Below are positions 16,681 through 25,697 of a stretch of DNA of 63,817 nt, piece after piece (the first letter of the stretch is position 1; every line of letters begins with the position of its first letter). Source of the stretch: Microtetraspora sp. NBRC 13810 (GTDB taxonomy: Bacteria; Actinomycetota; Actinomycetes; Streptosporangiales; Streptosporangiaceae); NCBI RefSeq assembly GCF_030268685.1, contig NZ_BSRQ01000033.1, positions 1 to 63,817 on the forward strand, in the 5' to 3' direction. Under the pieces are notes generated by a model. That model worked only from the letters and a program-made list of their open reading frames with translations. It did not search any database and had not been told where the DNA came from. Both the position numbers and the translations under genes were made by a program.

Positions 16681-18198
16681 ATGACTGAAGGCGTGGCAGG
16701 TGGCTGGGAACGAGCACGAGGGGCGACCGGTGACGTCGCACGGCGGTTCGCCGGATCGATGGCGAGCGCGGGCAGGGCCACGGTCGGCGGCACCCGGGCG
16801 GCGGGCAGGGCGGCACTCGGCGGCTCCCGCGCGGTGCGCCGGGGCACGAAGCGGCTGACCCACGCCCAGGGCGCGGGCCGCACCGGCCTCGGCGGGCTGA
16901 TCGAGCTGAGCGCGGCGCACTCGGCGGGCGACGCGCTGATCGCGGTCGCCCTGGCCGGCACGCTCTTCTTCGGCCTGCCGGTGGACGAGGCGCGCGGTCA
17001 CGTCGCGCTCTACCTGCTGATCACGATGGCGCCGTTCGCGGTGGTCGCGCCGTTCGTCGGGCCGGTGCTCGACCGGTTCAGGTCCGGCCGCCGTTACGTC
17101 ATGGCCGGGACGCTCTTCGCCCGCGGGCTGCTGTGCTGGTCGATGGCCGCGGCCGTGCCCTCGGGCGACGCGGTCACGCTCTTCCCCGCGGCCCTCGGCG
17201 TGCTCGTGCTGTCCAAGGCGTACAACGTCTCACGCGCGGCGATCATGCCGGTGGTGCTGCCCGCGAACATCGGCCTGGTCGCGGCCAACGCGAGGGTCGC
17301 GCTGTTCACCCTGGTGGCCGCGGGCGTGATGCTCCCGGTGGGCGCCGGTCTGACCGCGCTGACCGGCCCCGAGTGGGTGCTGCGCGGCACGATGGTGCTG
17401 TTCTTCGTCGCCGGCGTGCACGCCGTACGGCTGCCGCGGCACGTGGACTCGCCGGACCTCGACCTCGGCCCGGAGTCCGGGCCCCGCGAGGGGCGTCCCT
17501 GGCGCACCCTGTTCAACGTCGGCCCGATCGTCGGCGAGGCGATGCGGGCCAACGCCGGGATCCGCCTCTTCTCCGGATATCTGCTGTTCTATCTGCTCTT
17601 CCTGGTGCAGGAGGACCGCCTGCCCGGGCTGGATCCCGCGGTGACGCTCGGCGCGCTGGCCGCGGCGGCCGGCGCGGGCGGCCTGCTCGGCGCGGCGATC
17701 GCGTCCTGGGCGCGCGGCCACTCGCCGCGGCTGACCGTGCTGGGGATGCCGGCGGCGGCCGCGGTGACCGGCGTCGTGGCGGCGGTGCTGTTCAACGTGT
17801 GGACCGCCGTGGCGCTGGCACTGGTCGCGGCGCTCGCCCAGGAGCTGGGCAAGCTGGCCCTCGACGCGATCGTGCAGGAGGAGATCGGCGAGGAGGTGCG
17901 TTCCTCCACGTTCGGCGTGGTCGAGGCGCTGCTGCAGATCGCCTGGGTCCTCGGCGGGCTGGCCGGGTTGCTGATGTCGCTCTACTCGCAGGGCCCGGCC
18001 GGGCTCACGGTCGTCGCCGGGACCCTGTTCGTGCTGCTCGGCTGGCTGCTGGTGAGCCGCCGCCGGACCGGCGGGGAGCAGGGGACGGGGAGCGGTCTCA
18101 CGACCACCGAGGTACTCCCCCACCCGGTCCCCGGCCACGGCGACGGCCAGAGCCAGACTCAGAGCCACACCAAGCCGCTCACCAACCCGCACGGGTGA
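16681..18198 (+). CDS. MFS-type membrane transporter with basic N-terminal extension
   Basis: 505 residues. The first about 75 residues are Gly/Ala/Arg-rich and cytoplasmic; then come about 12 hydrophobic helices, starting GDALIAVALAGTLFFGLPV. The loop FVGPVLDRFRSGRRYVMAG replaces the usual motif A but keeps the D-R-x-G-R-R spacing, as in MFS proteins related to lipid or metabolite export. The start is uncertain: ATG 16681 (MTEGVAGGW) fits the expected N-terminus; ATG 16633 with GGGGA upstream is an alternative. The 3' end is 4 bases from the converging cold-shock gene. The substrate is unknown. Confidence 0.8.
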   Translation: MTEGVAGGWERARGATGDVARRFAGSMASAGRATVGGTRAAGRAALGGSRAVRRGTKRLTHAQGAGRTGLGGLIELSAAHSAGDALIAVALAGTLFFGLPVDEARGHVALYLLITMAPFAVVAPFVGPVLDRFRSGRRYVMAGTLFARGLLCWSMAAAVPSGDAVTLFPAALGVLVLSKAYNVSRAAIMPVVLPANIGLVAANARVALFTLVAAGVMLPVGAGLTALTGPEWVLRGTMVLFFVAGVHAVRLPRHVDSPDLDLGPESGPREGRPWRTLFNVGPIVGEAMRANAGIRLFSGYLLFYLLFLVQEDRLPGLDPAVTLGALAAAAGAGGLLGAAIASWARGHSPRLTVLGMPAAAAVTGVVAAVLFNVWTAVALALVAALAQELGKLALDAIVQEEIGEEVRSSTFGVVEALLQIAWVLGGLAGLLMSLYSQGPAGLTVVAGTLFVLLGWLLVSRRRTGGEQGTGSGLTTTEVLPHPVPGHGDGQSQTQSHTKPLTNPHG

Positions 18199-18202
18199 GC
18201 GG

Positions 18203-18598
18203 TCAGCCGTCCAGGTCGTCCGCGACCGCGCGCAGAACGGTGGCGATCTGCTTCGCGTGCGGCGGCTCGGGGTGTTTGCCCTTCTGGTAGGACGTGGACA
18301 GCGAGTCCAGCAGCTTGATGAGATCCTCGACGATCACCACCATTTCGTCAGGCTTCTTACGCTTTGTTTTCTGCTTGGCCTTGGCGAGCGTCGGAGGCTG
18401 GTCGAGGACGCGCACCGACAACGCCTGTTGGCCTCGGCGGCCCTCCGCCACACCGAACTCGACCTTCTGGCCGGCCTTGAGCGAGTCCACGCCGCTGGGC
18501 AGCGCGGAGGAATGCACGAAAACCTCACCGCCGTCGTCGCGGGTGAGGAAGCCGAATCCCTTGTCGGCGTCATACCACTTGACCTTGCCACTCGGCAC
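18203..18598 (-). CDS. Cold-shock-domain protein with C-terminal extension
   Basis: 131 residues. The first about 65 are a CspA fold: GKVKWYDADKGFGFLTRDDGGEVFVHSSAL carries both RNA-binding motifs (KGFGFLT and VFVHSS). It continues with a Lys-rich linker (KAKQKTKRKKP) and a helical tail (VIVEDLIKLLDSLSTSYQKGKHP). Typical CspA proteins stop at 66-70 residues; this two-part form is common in actinobacteria beside this MFS gene. It probably binds single-stranded RNA or DNA. The GTG at 18598 gives the family start. Confidence 0.88.
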   Translation of the reverse strand: MPSGKVKWYDADKGFGFLTRDDGGEVFVHSSALPSGVDSLKAGQKVEFGVAEGRRGQQALSVRVLDQPPTLAKAKQKTKRKKPDEMVVIVEDLIKLLDSLSTSYQKGKHPEPPHAKQIATVLRAVADDLDG

Positions 18599-18691
18599 AG
18601 GGGTGACCTCGTTCAGACTGTCGTGAAAGGTGAATGGATGTAGGTTATGCCCACCTGGGGCGCGGGGCGACCGTGTATTTTGTGGAGAAAT

Positions 18692-19330
18692 TCAGGGGTG
18701 CGCGGCACCGGTCCGCCACCGGTCGAACCACCCACCGAAGTGTGTCAAATCGGCGAGCACCACGTCCGCTCCGTAATCACGTAGCTCTCCTGCCGTGTAG
18801 GGGCCGGTGGCCACCGTGACGCTCACGGTGCCGCCTGCCCGCGCCGCCGCGATGTCGCCGACATGATCTCCAACATAAGCGGCGGCGCCGAAGGACGCGA
18901 GAGCCGTTCCCTTTTCCGCTCCGAACACCGACCCCTCGACCGCGTCCACCCGCAGTCCGAGGGCGTCGAGCGTGCGGCGGGCGTCCGGGGCGTTCTTTCC
19001 GGTGACGACGATGACCCTCCCGCCGTTCGCCCGGACGGCGTCCACCGCCTCCCGCGCGCCCGCCATCAGAGTGGTCATCGGCACCGCGATCCCGGCGTAC
19101 ATCTCCCGATACAGCCGGGCCGCGGCGGGAACGTCGGCGGCGGGCAGCCAATGGGCCAGCTCGGTCTCCAGCGGCGGCCCCAGCCGGGCCACCACGACCG
19201 CCGGGTCAATGGCCACGCCGAGCCGCAGCGCGAGCGCCTCCATGGCGGCCGTGATGCCCGCACGCGTGTCCGCGAGCGTCAAATCCAGATCGAATCCCAC
19301 CGAATACACCCCAGAAGGATGCCAAAGCAT
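18692..19330 (-). CDS. HAD-family phosphatase
   Basis: About 212 residues. Motif I is FDLDLTLADTR (nucleophile Asp plus acid/base Asp), motif II VIVVTGKN, motif III the Lys in GAEKG, motif IV YVGDHVGDIAAARAGG. It is a phosphoglycolate-phosphatase-like enzyme with a small helical cap. The start ATG 19330 (MLWHPSGVYSVGFDLD) is chosen because motif I normally lies within 15 residues of the start; a TTG at 19366 is the alternative. It is divergent from the TetR gene at 19491. The substrate cannot be inferred. Confidence 0.85.
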   Translation of the reverse strand: MLWHPSGVYSVGFDLDLTLADTRAGITAAMEALALRLGVAIDPAVVVARLGPPLETELAHWLPAADVPAAARLYREMYAGIAVPMTTLMAGAREAVDAVRANGGRVIVVTGKNAPDARRTLDALGLRVDAVEGSVFGAEKGTALASFGAAAYVGDHVGDIAAARAGGTVSVTVATGPYTAGELRDYGADVVLADLTHFGGWFDRWRTGAAHP

Positions 19331-19490
19331 CCGTAAGAACGCATGATGTGGCAGCGTTGACGTCAAGAAAGGAGTTACTTATCGAGCCGGTGCGTACATG
19401 CCGGACAACGGATGGAAACCGGTGGGCGACGTCCCGGGCGAACCGGTCGCGACCCGCCCGTTAGGGTCTTCGCGGAGGTAACGGCAGGAG

Positions 19491-20114
19491 ATGACCAGAT
19501 CCACGCGTGAGCGGATCGTCGACGAGGCGCTGCGGCTGTTCGCGGAGCGGGGGTACGCCGCCACGTCCGTGGCCGAGATCGAGGCCGCCGCCGGCCTCTC
19601 CCCCGGCGCGGGCGGCCTCTACCGGCACTTCAAGTCCAAGTACGAGGTGCTCGCCGCGGCGGTCAACGAGCACGCCGCCCGTACCCGGGCGCAGATCGCC
19701 GAGGCGCTGACCGAGATCAACGCCCGGGACGCCTCCCTGCCGCTGGAGGAACGGCTGACCCACCTGTGCGCGGCGGGCCTGGCCAGGATCGGCGACGAGC
19801 GCGAGCTGACCCGGGTCTTCTTCCGCGATCTCGGCCAGTTCCCCGAGCTGGTGGCCGCCGTCCGCGCGGGCCTGCTGCAACCGATGTCCGACGCGGTCGT
19901 CACGTGGTTCGCCGCCCAGCCGGAGTACGCGGGCGCCGACGCCGACTGGCCGGGCGTCGCCGCGGTGCTCGGCGGCTCCGTGGTGCACTACCGGCTGTTC
20001 CAGGAGACCGTCGGCGAGCCGCCCGTCCGCGCCGAACGCGACCGCTTCGTCGCCTCCTGGGTACGGCTGGCGCGCGGCCTGCTGCCCGCTCCCGCGTTCA
20101 CGCCCGCGCCGTAG
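19491..20114 (+). CDS. TetR-family transcriptional regulator
   Basis: 207 residues. The N-terminal helix-turn-helix is TRERIVDEALRLFAERGYAATSVAEIEAAAGLSPGAGGLYRHFKSKYEVL, a classical TetR head. The C-terminal domain (RELTRVFFRDLGQFPELVAAVRAGLLQPMSD) is of the type common in regulators of exporters. AGGAG lies directly upstream of ATG, and a further GGAGG is present. Targets are unknown; the neighbours do not suggest one. Confidence 0.9.
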   Translation: MTRSTRERIVDEALRLFAERGYAATSVAEIEAAAGLSPGAGGLYRHFKSKYEVLAAAVNEHAARTRAQIAEALTEINARDASLPLEERLTHLCAAGLARIGDERELTRVFFRDLGQFPELVAAVRAGLLQPMSDAVVTWFAAQPEYAGADADWPGVAAVLGGSVVHYRLFQETVGEPPVRAERDRFVASWVRLARGLLPAPAFTPAP

Positions 20115-20216
20115 AACGTTCTCCCGGCATCCTGAGCGGCGATCTGGCCGGACCCGATTCGCCCCATACCATGAGAAGGATGGGGACAGATTGAGCACGG
20201 GAACCGGTGGGCTGGG

Positions 20217-22610
20217 ATGAGCACGGACTTCGCCGACTGGCTGCGCGACCGTGAAGACGGGGAGCTGCGCGCCCTGGTCACCGCACGGCCCGAGCTCGTC
20301 ACACCGGTGCCCGCCCACATGTCCGGCCTGGCCGCCCGCGCGACCAGCCCTTCGGCGATCGGCCGCGCCCTGGACCGGCTCGACCTCTTCGCGCTGGCCG
20401 CCGTCGAGACCCTGGTGATCCTGCCCGCCCCCACGTCCTACGCCGAGGTGCGCGCCCTGATGACCCGCGCGCTGCCATCTGGGGAGAGCGACGGGGAGAG
20501 CGGCATGGAGGCGGCGCTGCGCGAGACCGTGGACCGGCTGCGCACCCTCGCCCTGGTCTACGGCCCCGACGACGCCCTCGCCGCCGCCCCCGGCGTCCGG
20601 GAGGTGCTCGACGCGCCGGCCGCGCTCGGACCGCCGGCCGCCGAGGTGTTCCGGCACTACCCGCCCGAGCGGCTCGACGACCTGATCGGCGACATCGCCG
20701 GCGCCCCGAACGGCGTGGCGGGCGTCTCGCCGCGGGATCGCCTCGCGGAGCTGCTCGGCCGTCCCGAGGTGGTCACCCGGCTGGTGGCCGAGGCCGGCCC
20801 GCAGGCCCGCGCCGCGCTGGACGAGCTGGCCTGGGGACCGGCCACCGGGCGGCTGCCCAACGCCCGGCGCGAGGTGCGGGTCGCCACCGCGCAGTCCCCC
20901 ATCGAACAGCTCCTCGCCCGCGGCCTCCTCGGCGCGACCGGCGAGGAGACGGTGGCGCTGCCCCGCGAGGTGGCCGTGCACCTGCGCGGCGGGCGGCTGC
21001 ACCGCGACCTGTCCCCGGCGCCGCCGCCGCTGCGCGGCACGGAGCGCACCCGGGCGCTCGCCGACCGGACGGCCGCCGGCCAGGCGTTCACGTTCGTCCG
21101 CTCGGTGGAGGAGCTGTGCGAGCGGTGGAGCCACGACCCGCCCGGCGTGCTGCGCACCGGCGGCCTCGCCGTACGGGATCTCAAGCGCACCGCGCAGCTT
21201 CTCGAACTGCCCGAGTGGTCGGCCGCGCTGGTGATCGAGGTGGCGTTCGCGAGCGGGCTGATCGCCGCGAGCGGCACGGTGGACGGTGAGTGGCTGCCGA
21301 CCCCCGCCTACGACGGGTGGCGGGTGCGGGCCACCGAGGACCAGTGGACCGGGCTCGCCACGACCTGGCTGAGCATGGACCGGATGCCCGGCCTGGTGGG
21401 CGAGCGCGACGACCGGGACCGGCTGCGCCCGGCGCTCCACCCCGACCTGCGCAGGTCCGCCGCGCCCGAGGTGCGGGCGACCACGCTCGGCGTGCTGGCC
21501 GCCGCGGCCCCCGGGCTCGCGCCCGCCGCGGACGCGGTGCGCGAACGGCTGGCCTGGGAACAGCCGCGCCGCCGGGGCACCTACCGCGACCAGCTCGTTG
21601 ACCTCACCCTGCGCGAGGCCGAGCAGCTCGGCGTGACCGGACTGGGCGCGCTGTCCGCGCACGGCGCCGCGCTCGCCGCGGGGGACGTCCTGCTCGCCGC
21701 GAAACAGCTCGCGCCGCTGCTGCCCGAGCCCGTCGACCACGTCCTGTTGCAGGCCGACCTGACCGCCGTCGCGCCCGGCCCGCTGACCAGCGACCTGCGC
21801 CGCGCCCTCGCCCTGGCCGCCGACGTGGAGTCCACCGGCGGGGCGACCGTCTACCGCTTCGGCGAGGATTCGGTGCGCCGCGCGCTGGACGCGGGCCAGA
21901 GCGCCGACGACCTGATCGCCATGCTGGAGCGGCATTCCACCACACCCGTCCCGCAACCCCTGCGCTACCTCGTCGCGGACGTCGCGCGCAGGCACGGGCG
22001 GATCAGGGTCGGTACGGCCAGCGCCTACATCCGCTGCGACGACCCTTCCGTGCTCGACCAGGTGATGGCCGACAGGCGGGCCGTGCCGCTGCGCCTGCGC
22101 CGGCTCGCGCCCACCGTGATCGCCTCCAAGTCGTCCAGGCCGAGCCTCGTCGACGGCCTGCGCGCGATGGGCTACGCGCCGGTCGCCGAGTCGCTGGACG
22201 GCGACGTGCTGATCAGCCAGCTCGACGCCAGGCGGACCGAGGTGTCACCGGCGGCCCGCTCGTCCACCGTGGTCAACGGGCTGGACGACGAGGTGGTGGC
22301 GGCAGCCGTACGCGCGATGCGGGCCGGGGACGCCGCGCACCGGGAGCGCCGCCGCCCGGTGGACGCGCCCGCGGGACAGGTGCCCCGCTCGCCCGCCACC
22401 TCCACGATCAGCGTGCTCCAGGAGGCCATCCGGCAGGGGCACCGGGTGTGGATCGGCTACCTCGACAGCCAGGGCAACGCGACGAGCCGCATCCTCGAAC
22501 CGGCCAGGATGGAGGGCGGCTACCTCACCGCCTACGACGAGACGAGGGCGGCCGTGCACCGGTTCGCCCTGCACCGCATCACCGGCGTCTCGACCTCGAC
22601 CGACGGATAA
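20217..22610 (+). CDS. Helicase-associated (XPB partner) protein with WYL-like C-terminus
   Basis: 797 residues. The centre (LPEPVDHVLLQADLTAVAPGPLTSDLRRAL...VYRFGEDSVRRALDAG) matches the helicase XPB/Ssl2 N-terminal-like domain (Helicase_C_3), but no ATPase motifs are present. The C-terminus (ISVLQEAIRQGHRVWIGYLDSQGNATSRILEPARM) is WYL-like. It is the usual companion of the XPB helicase in actinobacteria, here 770 bases downstream with a DUF4190 gene between. It probably recruits or regulates that helicase in DNA repair or transcription; the exact function is not known. Confidence 0.85.
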   Translation: MSTDFADWLRDREDGELRALVTARPELVTPVPAHMSGLAARATSPSAIGRALDRLDLFALAAVETLVILPAPTSYAEVRALMTRALPSGESDGESGMEAALRETVDRLRTLALVYGPDDALAAAPGVREVLDAPAALGPPAAEVFRHYPPERLDDLIGDIAGAPNGVAGVSPRDRLAELLGRPEVVTRLVAEAGPQARAALDELAWGPATGRLPNARREVRVATAQSPIEQLLARGLLGATGEETVALPREVAVHLRGGRLHRDLSPAPPPLRGTERTRALADRTAAGQAFTFVRSVEELCERWSHDPPGVLRTGGLAVRDLKRTAQLLELPEWSAALVIEVAFASGLIAASGTVDGEWLPTPAYDGWRVRATEDQWTGLATTWLSMDRMPGLVGERDDRDRLRPALHPDLRRSAAPEVRATTLGVLAAAAPGLAPAADAVRERLAWEQPRRRGTYRDQLVDLTLREAEQLGVTGLGALSAHGAALAAGDVLLAAKQLAPLLPEPVDHVLLQADLTAVAPGPLTSDLRRALALAADVESTGGATVYRFGEDSVRRALDAGQSADDLIAMLERHSTTPVPQPLRYLVADVARRHGRIRVGTASAYIRCDDPSVLDQVMADRRAVPLRLRRLAPTVIASKSSRPSLVDGLRAMGYAPVAESLDGDVLISQLDARRTEVSPAARSSTVVNGLDDEVVAAAVRAMRAGDAAHRERRRPVDAPAGQVPRSPATSTISVLQEAIRQGHRVWIGYLDSQGNATSRILEPARMEGGYLTAYDETRAAVHRFALHRITGVSTSTDG

Positions 22611-22702
22611 CGCTCGGCCACCGAAGGACCTGAGACCGGCTCCCGCGGTGATCCGACGTGGTATCTGTTGACGTGTTCCGCCGACAGAACTGGAAGATCT
22701 CC

Positions 22703-23311
22703 GTGAGCACCCACCCCGAGGGTCCGCAGCAGTCCGACGGCTGGCAGGGCGGCCAGAGCCACCCGTCCGACGCCGGATCCCCGCACCCCCATGGACCCCA
22801 GGGCCACGGCCCGGCGTACGACGCCGGCCACGGCCACTCCCCCTACGCCGCGCCGAACGACGGCCACACCCAGGTGTCCGGCTACGGCCAGCCGCAGGAC
22901 GCCGGTTACGGCCAGCCCGGCCCGCAGCCCGGCTACGGTCAGCAGCCGCCCGGTTACGGCCCTCCCGGCGCCGGTTACGGGCAGCCGGGTCCCGGTTTCG
23001 GGCAGCCCGGGTACGGCCAGCCGGGATACGGCTACGGGCCGCCGCCGCGCGCCTCCGAAGGGCCGCGGACGCACGCCATCGTCGCCCTGGTGATCAGCCT
23101 CATCCTGGCCCTGTCGTGCTACGTCACGCCGGGCGGCATCGCCGGCGCGATCGTCGCGGGCATCGCGCTGAGCAAGGTGGACCTTGAGCCGCACCGGGCG
23201 CGCGGCATGCTGAAGTGGACCTGGATCGCCATCGGCATCAACGTCGCGCTGGTCGTCGCGGGCTTCATCGTGATCATCGCACTCGGGGTCAGCGGAGCTT
23301 TCGACTCCTGA
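22703..23311 (+). CDS. DUF4190 membrane protein with Gly/Tyr/Gln-rich N-terminus
   Basis: 202 residues. About 120 residues of low-complexity sequence with GYGQP-type repeats precede two TM helices (IVALVISLILALSCYVTPGGIAGAIVAGIALSKV and WIAIGINVALVVAGFIVIIAL) of the DUF4190 family. The tail is likely cytoplasmic and disordered. The GTG at 22703 is chosen for GGAAG 8 bases upstream. It sits between the two XPB-related genes, perhaps only by chance. Confidence 0.82.
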   Translation: MSTHPEGPQQSDGWQGGQSHPSDAGSPHPHGPQGHGPAYDAGHGHSPYAAPNDGHTQVSGYGQPQDAGYGQPGPQPGYGQQPPGYGPPGAGYGQPGPGFGQPGYGQPGYGYGPPPRASEGPRTHAIVALVISLILALSCYVTPGGIAGAIVAGIALSKVDLEPHRARGMLKWTWIAIGINVALVVAGFIVIIALGVSGAFDS

Positions 23312-23380
23312 CCCGCGGGACTGTTCCGGCTCCTACTCTTGTTGGACAACCGTGAACGCCGTCGAAGGGGGGACGCAGCC

Positions 23381-25027
23381 GTGAACGACGGGCCGCTGAT
23401 CGTGCAGTCGGACAAAACCCTGCTGCTGGAGGTCGACCATCCGAGCGCGGACCTGTGCCGCAAGGCGATCGCGCCGTTCGCGGAGCTGGAGCGCGCCCCG
23501 GAGCACGTGCACACCTACCGGATCACGCCGCTCGCGCTGTGGAACGCGCGAGCCGCCGGCCACGACGCCGAGCAGGTGATCGACGCGCTGATCTCGCACA
23601 GCCGCTACCCGGTGCCGCACGCGCTGCTGGTGGACATCGCCGAGGTCATGGCCCGGTACGGCAGGCTGCGCCTGGAGAAGGACCCGGTGCACGGGCTCAC
23701 CCTCACCAGTACGGACCGGGCGGTGCTGGAGGAGGTGCTGCGGTCCAAGAAGATCCAGCCGATGCTGGGCGAGCGGCTGGGCGCCGACTCGGTGCAGGTG
23801 CACCCCTCCGAGCGCGGCACGCTCAAGCAGGCCCTGCTCAAGCTCGGCTGGCCGGCCGAGGACCTCGCCGGGTACGTCGACGGCGAGCACCACCCGATCC
23901 GGCTCGCCGAGGACGGCTGGACCCTGCGTCCCTACCAGCGGGAGGCGGCCGACGCCTTCTGGCACGGCGGGTCGGGCGTCGTGGTGCTGCCCTGCGGGGC
24001 GGGCAAGACGCTCGTCGGCGCCGCGGCCATGGCGCACGCCCAGGCGACCACGCTCATCCTGGTGACCAACACGGTCAGCGCCCACCAGTGGAAGCAGGAG
24101 CTGCTCAAGCGCACCTCGCTGACCGAGGACGAGATCGGCGAGTACACCGGCGCCAAGAAGGAGATCAGGCCGGTCACGATCGCCACCTACCAGGTCATGA
24201 CGACCCGGCGGCAGGGCGTCTACCGGCACCTGGAGCTGTTCGACGCGCGTGACTGGGGGCTGGTCGTCTACGACGAGGTGCACCTGCTGCCCGCGCCCAT
24301 CTTCCGGATGACCGCCGACCTCCAGGCGCGCCGCCGGGTCGGCCTCACCGCGACCCTGGTCCGCGAGGACGGCAGGGAGGGCGACGTGTTCTCGCTGATC
24401 GGCCCCAAGCGTTACGACGCGCCCTGGAAGGAGATGGAGAACCAGGGCTGGATCGCGCCGGCCGACTGCGTCGAGGTGCGGGTCACGCTGTCCGACGAGG
24501 AGCGTCTCGCCTACGCGATGGCCGAGGCCGAGGAGCGTTACCGCTTCTGCTCCACCACCTCCTCCAAGACCAGGGTCACCGAGGCGCTGGTGCGGCGGCA
24601 CCTGGGCGAGCAGGTGCTGGTCATCGGCCAGTACATCGACCAGCTCGACGAGCTGGGCGAGCATCTCAACGCGCCGGTGATCAAGGGGGAGACCCGGGTC
24701 CGCGAGCGGGAGCGGCTCTTCCAGGCGTTCCGCGACAAGGAGTTGCAGGTCCTGGTGGTCTCCAAGGTGGCCAACTTCTCCATCGACCTGCCCGAGGCTT
24801 CGGTGGCGATCCAGGTCTCCGGCACCTTCGGCTCACGCCAGGAGGAGGCCCAGCGGCTCGGCCGGGTGCTGCGCCCCAAGGCGGACGGCGGGGGCGCGCG
24901 GTTCTACTCGGTGGTCAGCAGGGACACGGTGGACCAGGACTTCGCGGCGCATCGCCAGCGCTTCCTGGCCGAGCAGGGGTATGCCTACCAGATCGTGGAC
25001 GCGGACGACGTGCTCGCCGGCGACTGA
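23381..25027 (+). CDS. XPB/Ssl2-like DNA helicase (ERCC3 type)
   Basis: 548 residues. The N-terminal damage-recognition-like domain (TPLALWNARAAGHDAEQVIDAL) leads into a superfamily 2 core. Motif I is LPCGAGKT (about residue 203), motif II DEVH (about 298), motif III GLTATLVREDG (about 320), and motif VI QEEAQRLGRVLRPK (about 488). The VSKVANFSIDLPEA segment is typical of bacterial XPB. It should unwind DNA 3' to 5' in ATP-dependent repair or transcription. The GTG at 23381 has a purine-rich AAGGGGGG upstream. The WYL partner lies upstream. Confidence 0.93.
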   Translation: MNDGPLIVQSDKTLLLEVDHPSADLCRKAIAPFAELERAPEHVHTYRITPLALWNARAAGHDAEQVIDALISHSRYPVPHALLVDIAEVMARYGRLRLEKDPVHGLTLTSTDRAVLEEVLRSKKIQPMLGERLGADSVQVHPSERGTLKQALLKLGWPAEDLAGYVDGEHHPIRLAEDGWTLRPYQREAADAFWHGGSGVVVLPCGAGKTLVGAAAMAHAQATTLILVTNTVSAHQWKQELLKRTSLTEDEIGEYTGAKKEIRPVTIATYQVMTTRRQGVYRHLELFDARDWGLVVYDEVHLLPAPIFRMTADLQARRRVGLTATLVREDGREGDVFSLIGPKRYDAPWKEMENQGWIAPADCVEVRVTLSDEERLAYAMAEAEERYRFCSTTSSKTRVTEALVRRHLGEQVLVIGQYIDQLDELGEHLNAPVIKGETRVRERERLFQAFRDKELQVLVVSKVANFSIDLPEASVAIQVSGTFGSRQEEAQRLGRVLRPKADGGGARFYSVVSRDTVDQDFAAHRQRFLAEQGYAYQIVDADDVLAGD

Positions 25028-25217
25028 CCGCCGCGCGCCGAACACGTCGTCCTTGTCAGATCCACGAAATTCCGCGGCTCCTGGACAAGAGAACCACCCC
25101 CTCGCTTGGCCCTAGGCTGGCCAACTGCGACATACCCCCCAATGATCTGTGCTACTCGCCGGACATGCCTGGCTTTTTCACCAAATTTCACGACATTGAC
25201 GCAGAGTGTCGGAATGG

Positions 25218-25541
25218 TCACCCGACGAGCATTCCGCCCACGAACAATACGCCTTCCGCCGCCAGCCACGCCGCAATCGCCCCCGCCATCAACGACATGT
25301 AACTCCGCGGTGACGCGAACAGCCAGGCCGCCAGCGAGCACCCCGCCCCGATCACCGCGAACACGCTGGAGAACGTCGCCACCGTGTCCAGTCGCCGGGC
25401 GCAGTCCTCCGCCGACTCCCCCTGGCTGCAGAACGCCTCAAGCCCCCAGCCCGCGAAGACCGAAAAGCCCCACAGGGCGGCGAGCAGCAACACGGCCAAG
25501 GTCGGAATGACGGGCGCGAAGATCACTCGATCACGTGTCAT
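25218..25541 (-). CDS. Small membrane protein, unknown function
   Basis: About 107 residues with three or four TM helices (FAPVIPTLAVLLLAALWGFSVFAGWG, FSSVFAVIGAGCSLAAWLF, SLMAGAIAAWLAAEGVLFVGGM). One extracellular loop carries two cysteines (FCSQGESAEDCARR) that could pair. The ATG at 25541 has CCGGAG close upstream. It lies between XPB and the HelD-like gene and is transcribed oppositely. I recognise no family. Confidence 0.65.
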   Translation of the reverse strand: MTRDRVIFAPVIPTLAVLLLAALWGFSVFAGWGLEAFCSQGESAEDCARRLDTVATFSSVFAVIGAGCSLAAWLFASPRSYMSLMAGAIAAWLAAEGVLFVGGMLVG

Positions 25542-25697
25542 CTTCTCCGGATCCCCACACTCTCCGAAGCCCGGCAAACGTTTTCCGGGCGGGCATTTAA
25601 TACATCGTGGCAATCACAAAGCGGCGCTAGGCTAGCTGGTTCGCTGCCATTCTCGATGACCACCGCCCTTACTTACCACGCCAAGGAGGTCCTCCGC

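Noticed and set aside
25542..25697. Rifamycin-associated element before the HelD-like gene
   Set aside because: I could not find the inverted repeat; the gene is therefore called HelD-like rather than HelR.
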